From Marivita sp965656765 (GTDB lineage: Bacteria > Pseudomonadota > Alphaproteobacteria > Rhodobacterales > Rhodobacteraceae): a stretch of 64,000 bases of DNA. A program made the position numbers and the translations under genes. Location: the NCBI RefSeq assembly GCF_965656765.1, contig NZ_CBFHLV010000001.1:112503-176502 (forward strand). The letters run 5' to 3'. Of this stretch, positions 60,695-64,000 are shown piece after piece. Position 1 is the stretch's first letter. The number at the start of each line of letters is the position of its first letter. The notes below the pieces were generated by a model, which searched no databases, had not been told where the DNA came from, and was given only the letters and a program-made list of their open reading frames with translations.

Positions 60695-61579
60695 ATGTCG
60701 ACCGGCCTGCCCTTTCCCAATGTCTCGCCAGAGCTGTTTTCAATCTCGATCTTCGGGATGGAATTCGCCCTGCGTTGGTACGCGTTGGCCTATATTGCGG
60801 GCATTCTGATCGGCTGGCGCATCGCGGTGTCTGCGGTGAAACGCGCCGAGCTTTGGCCGGCGAACACGCCACCAATGCGACCTGAACAGGTCGAGGAATT
60901 GCTGACCTGGGTGATCCTTGGGGTCATACTGGGCGGGCGGCTTGGCTTCGTACTTTTTTACCAACCCGGATACTATCTGCAAAACCCGTCAGAGATTATC
61001 GCCGTTTGGCAGGGGGGTATGGCGTTCCACGGTGGGCTGATCGGAGTAATCGTTGCTGCGCTGATCTATTGCCTCAAGGAAGGCCTGCCCTTGCGACCCA
61101 CCGCAGACATGATGGCGATGGCTACGCCGCCGGGACTCTTGCTGGGGCGGGTCGCGAATTTCATCAATGCAGAGCTTTGGGGTCGACCGACTAATGTGCC
61201 TTGGGGCGTGCAGTTTCCCGGCAAAGCCGCGCAATCCTGCGGACAAACGCTTGGGGAAATCTGTGCGCGACATCCGTCACAGCTTTACGAAGCGATGCTT
61301 GAGGGGGTTTTGCTGGGTGCAGCTTTGCTCTGGCTTGCGTTTCGGCGGGGTAAGCTCAAGACACCGGGCAAAATCGTTGGCGTGTTTGTCACGGGCTATG
61401 GTGCCGCGCGGTTCTTAGTCGAATTCTTCCGCCAGCCCGATGCGCAACTCGTGTCCGCCGGAAACCCGTTAGGTTTGGCGTGGCAAATGGGCAGCTTCGG
61501 TCTGACCATGGGGCAGATGCTGTCGGTTCCGATGATCCTGATTGGCCTTTACCTCTGGGCAACAGCACGACGCGCATGA
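60695..61579 (+). CDS. lgt: Prolipoprotein diacylglyceryl transferase
   Basis: 294 residues, seven membrane helices. WQGGMAFHGGLIG (catalytic His region), LLGRVANFINAELWGRPT and the C-terminal GYGAARFLVEFFRQPD are Lgt signatures. It attaches diacylglycerol to lipoprotein Cys in the inner membrane. Overlaps the next gene by four bases. Confidence 0.96.
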   Translation: MSTGLPFPNVSPELFSISIFGMEFALRWYALAYIAGILIGWRIAVSAVKRAELWPANTPPMRPEQVEELLTWVILGVILGGRLGFVLFYQPGYYLQNPSEIIAVWQGGMAFHGGLIGVIVAALIYCLKEGLPLRPTADMMAMATPPGLLLGRVANFINAELWGRPTNVPWGVQFPGKAAQSCGQTLGEICARHPSQLYEAMLEGVLLGAALLWLAFRRGKLKTPGKIVGVFVTGYGAARFLVEFFRQPDAQLVSAGNPLGLAWQMGSFGLTMGQMLSVPMILIGLYLWATARRA

Positions 61580-62652
61580 CGAAACTGGCGGACATATTGC
61601 GCAGGCAGATCGCGGCAACGGGGCCGATGACGCTGGCGCAATACATGTCGGCGTGCCTGCTGCATCCCGAACATGGCTATTACACAACGCAAGACGCGCT
61701 TGGCGTCGATGGAGATTTCACGACCGCACCGGAAATCAGTCAAATGTTTGGCGAACTGATCGGACTTTGTGTTGCGCAAGCTTGGATGGATCAAGGCGCA
61801 CCGGATCGGTTTGCTTTGATCGAACTCGGTCCAGGGCGTGGAACGCTGATTGCAGACGTGGTGCGCGCAACAGCAAACGTGCCCGGTTTTCATGCGGCTG
61901 CAAACCTGCATCTGGTCGAAGCGTCAGATCGCATGCGCAAGCTGCAAACATCGGCCCTGCCCGCGCAGCAACCTGACTGGCACGACACAGCGGAAACCCT
62001 GCCCGAAGACATGCCGATCTTTGTGATCGCGAATGAGTTTTTCGACGCCTTGCCGATCCGCCAATTCCAGCGCGACAAAAAAGGGTGGCGCGAGGTCGTG
62101 GTAGGGCTTGGTCCAGATGACCAAATGCAACGCGGATTAAGTGATCCGGCGCCAATTGATGCGCTGCAACACAGGTTGGACGATACGGAACCCGGCGCGC
62201 TGGTTGAGGTAAACGCGCATGCAACTGCCGCGGTGGATGCGCTTGCTCGTCGGATCATGGCGCAGGGCGGAATGGCTCTGTTTCTGGATTATGGTGGTTG
62301 GCATTCTGATGGTGACACGTTTCAGGCGGTGCGTGCCCATCGCCCGGTTGATCCGTTTGCTGAACCGGGACGCGCTGACTTGACCGCCCATGTCGATTTC
62401 GAAGCTTTGGCGCGCGCCGCTTTGATTGCCGGCTGTGCGGCCAGCCAATTGACCAATCAAGGTGTATTTCTGGAAAGGCTTGGGATTACGCCGCGCGCAC
62501 AGGGGCTGGCTAAAGGTCTGAGGGGACCAGAACTCGAGGCGCATGTTGCTGCACATCGACGGTTGACCCATCCCGACGAAATGGGTTCCTTGTTCAAGGT
62601 GCTGGGCCTTTACCCCAGCACCGAGTCGCCCCCGCCCGGACTGGACCCATGA
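61576..62652 (+). CDS. SAM-dependent methyltransferase, MidA/NDUFAF7 family
   Basis: 358 residues from ATG 61576 (ATGA overlap with lgt). MTLAQYMSACLLHPEHGYYT, GDFTTAPEISQMFGELIG, SAM loop ELGPGRGTLIAD and ANEFFDALPIRQF are the family hallmarks. Mitochondrial NDUFAF7 methylates an Arg of a complex I subunit; the bacterial enzyme probably does likewise. Overlaps pgeF by four bases. Confidence 0.92.
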   Translation: MTKLADILRRQIAATGPMTLAQYMSACLLHPEHGYYTTQDALGVDGDFTTAPEISQMFGELIGLCVAQAWMDQGAPDRFALIELGPGRGTLIADVVRATANVPGFHAAANLHLVEASDRMRKLQTSALPAQQPDWHDTAETLPEDMPIFVIANEFFDALPIRQFQRDKKGWREVVVGLGPDDQMQRGLSDPAPIDALQHRLDDTEPGALVEVNAHATAAVDALARRIMAQGGMALFLDYGGWHSDGDTFQAVRAHRPVDPFAEPGRADLTAHVDFEALARAALIAGCAASQLTNQGVFLERLGITPRAQGLAKGLRGPELEAHVAAHRRLTHPDEMGSLFKVLGLYPSTESPPPGLDP

Positions 62653-63404
62653 CGCTAGAAATCATCACGTCAGACAGCCTTGGCCCTCTTCGCCACGGGT
62701 TCTTTACCCGACGGGGAGGTGCGTCGTCCGGAGTATTTTCCGGGCTGAACTGCGGATCGGGATCGTCTGACCAATCTGAAATCGTCGCAATCAACAGATC
62801 GCGGGTCGCCGAGGCGATGCAGGTCCCAAACGCGCACTTGGTGGGCTTACATCAGGTCCATTCCGCCAAGGTCGAAATTGTTGACGGCCCCGGCACCACA
62901 CCTAGACCACAGGCCGATGCCATGGTCACGGACACCCCGGGCGTTGCCTTGGGTGTGCTGACAGCGGATTGTCAGCCGGTGCTCTTTGCCGACCCTGACG
63001 CAGGAATTATCGGTGCTGCGCATGCCGGCTGGCGCGGGGCGCTGGACGGAATTCTTGAAGCGACAATCGACGCAATGGTCGAGCTTGGTGCCGAACGCGA
63101 GGAGATCACCGCAGTGATCGGACCGAGCATCAGCCAACGCGCGTATGAGGTCGGGCCAGAATTTCTTGAGACATTTCTGGTCGAGGATCCGCAATATGCG
63201 CGATTTTTCGTCAACGGAGCGGATGACAAGTTTCATTTCGATCTGCCCGGCTTTGGACTGCACAGATTGCGCAGCGCCGGTGTAACGGCCGAATGGACGC
63301 GGCACTGCACCTATTCCGACCCGGATCGCTTTTATTCGTATCGGCGCGCAACGCATGCCCATGAGGCAGATTACGGTCGCCTGATATCGGTCATTAGGTT
63401 GTAA
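62649..63404 (+). CDS. pgeF: Peptidoglycan editing factor PgeF (laccase-domain)
   Basis: 251 residues. HGFFTRRGGASSGVF, GLHQVHSAKV (His), LTADCQPVLFAD (Cys) and AAHAGWRGAL (His) form the YfiH zinc site. PgeF removes wrongly incorporated Ser from peptidoglycan precursors; related proteins act on purine nucleosides. Third in the lgt-midA-pgeF unit. Confidence 0.93.
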   Translation: MTLEIITSDSLGPLRHGFFTRRGGASSGVFSGLNCGSGSSDQSEIVAINRSRVAEAMQVPNAHLVGLHQVHSAKVEIVDGPGTTPRPQADAMVTDTPGVALGVLTADCQPVLFADPDAGIIGAAHAGWRGALDGILEATIDAMVELGAEREEITAVIGPSISQRAYEVGPEFLETFLVEDPQYARFFVNGADDKFHFDLPGFGLHRLRSAGVTAEWTRHCTYSDPDRFYSYRRATHAHEADYGRLISVIRL

Positions 63405-63545
63405 ATCAGCGCGACAGCATTTGCACGATGCCCAAAATCAATCACGACAATACACCGGGATTGTCCACGTTTGGTCACAAACGCGCCCAAATGCGCGAGT
63501 TATTTAGGGACAACAAAATAACAAAACACCCACCGGAGCAGTCAA

Positions 63546-63698
63546 ATGTCGCGCACTTCGAAATTCATCGCCTCTGTCACAGCAACCTCGAAAGAAGAGT
63601 TGCCAGTTCTTCCGTTCCAGCGCGGTGCTGCACGCAAAGCAATGTTCGCGCGGCTCAAGGCTGAAGCGGCCAATCAGCCGCTGCGCAAGCGCGCCTAA
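63546..63698 (+). CDS. 50-residue basic protein
   Basis: ATG 63546 to TAA 63698, with CGGAG eight bases upstream. Starts MSRTSKFIASVTATSKEELP and ends QPLRKRA; rich in Arg, Lys and Ala, with a likely helix in its second half. It is followed by a strong terminator, which supports a short dedicated transcript. Function unknown. Confidence 0.6.
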   Translation: MSRTSKFIASVTATSKEELPVLPFQRGAARKAMFARLKAEAANQPLRKRA

Positions 63699-64000
63699 TC
63701 ACGCAATACAGAAACAGCCTACAGCCACATTCTTCCCCAATTGTGGCAGCGCTGTTCAGTACACTTCGACAATTCCCCCATTGTCACAGAATTGGCCGCG
63801 ACTTTGCGGCCAATTTTCGTTGTTTTTTGACGAATCAAACGATTTCAACCCATCTTTGATCCTACGAAATTGCACCGTCCTTCTGGTGTTGTTGGTGGGG
63901 GCCAACTCGGATGTGACCTAATGTTAAGGAACGTCTGATCTACCGTCTTGGCTACGCCGATTTCGGTGCAATCGGGCTTTGATTGAGCAGACAGGGGCCG
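63699..64000. other. Intergenic region at the right edge
   Basis: 302 bases. Apart from the terminator at 63791-63820 I see no gene or RNA. It probably runs into the promoter of a gene beyond the window. Confidence 0.6.
63791..63820 (+). terminator. Intrinsic terminator after the 50-residue ORF
   Basis: 9-bp stem ATTGGCCGC / GCGGCCAAT, 6-base loop, then TTTCGTTGTTTTTT, about 90 bases after the ORF stop. Confidence 0.85.

Noticed and set aside
63428..63664. 78-codon frame after pgeF
   Set aside because: It overlaps the better-supported 50-residue ORF in another frame, and its own translation has no recognisable features.
1..64000. CRISPR arrays, insertion sequences, prophage or integrase genes
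   Set aside because: No regularly spaced repeats, transposase or integrase motifs seen anywhere in the window.

Overview
The window reads as a chromosomal segment of a marine alphaproteobacterium of the Roseobacter group (Rhodobacteraceae). The evidence is gene content: a joined sdh-mch-mcl2-mdh-suc-lpd block, the ethylmalonyl-CoA pathway genes mch and mcl2, the alphaproteobacterial cell cycle regulator gcrA, phosphatidylcholine synthase pcs, taurine:pyruvate aminotransferase tpa, and a sitABCD manganese/iron importer. I see no phage, insertion sequence, CRISPR array or rRNA operon. There is one tRNA gene (Lys, anticodon UUU).

Layout. 1-22131 is a central-carbon block. The sdhCDAB operon (minus strand, sdhB cut by the window edge) is followed by an unknown membrane protein, a DUF4344 protein, mch, DUF1737, nnrU and mcl2 (all minus). 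A small exported protein, a TauE-type exporter and mdh come next, then a GT61-methyltransferase fusion gene (minus). The block ends with sucC-x-sucD-sucA-sucB-x-MAPEG-lpd (plus). Small exported or membrane-anchored proteins of unknown function sit between the enzyme genes. The sdh and suc operons carry the same upstream signal: two perfect TGTGATCACA palindromes exactly 21 bp apart, about 115 bp before the first start codon. These are probably the sites of the GntR-type TCA-cycle activator known as AkgR in Rhodobacter sphaeroides.

22495-34618 holds a PPOX flavoprotein, plsC and ftsXE (minus), a zinc-ribbon membrane protein, tpa with a GNAT acetyltransferase, pgm, alaE, and sitABCD (minus) with a Fur/Mur-like box. 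34790-47978 is mostly housekeeping: tRNA-Lys, dapF, mtaB, pcs, a DMT transporter, an ABC-2 permease, gcrA, GNAT and Dabb proteins, rimO, an M24-fold protein coupled to a nitrilase-family amidase, DCC and DgkA proteins, an IMPACT protein, tdk and a PRC-barrel protein.

48053-52174 has a KAS III-like enzyme, a D-2-hydroxyacid dehydrogenase, csaA, proC and a YbjN protein. 52674-60349 is an accessory locus. A translationally coupled minus-strand operon encodes a small Cys-containing protein, an aldo/keto reductase that has lost its catalytic His, and a complete Liv-type ABC importer. It is divergent from an aldo/keto reductase fused to a RidA domain, with a 12-bp palindrome between the two. This is the best candidate for an uncharacterised uptake and catabolic system. 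60356-63698 returns to housekeeping (ubiK, lgt, midA-like, pgeF) and ends with a 50-residue ORF that has its own terminator.

Start codons were chosen by Shine-Dalgarno position, overlap with the neighbour, and family N-termini. All family names come from reading motifs by eye; no search was run.
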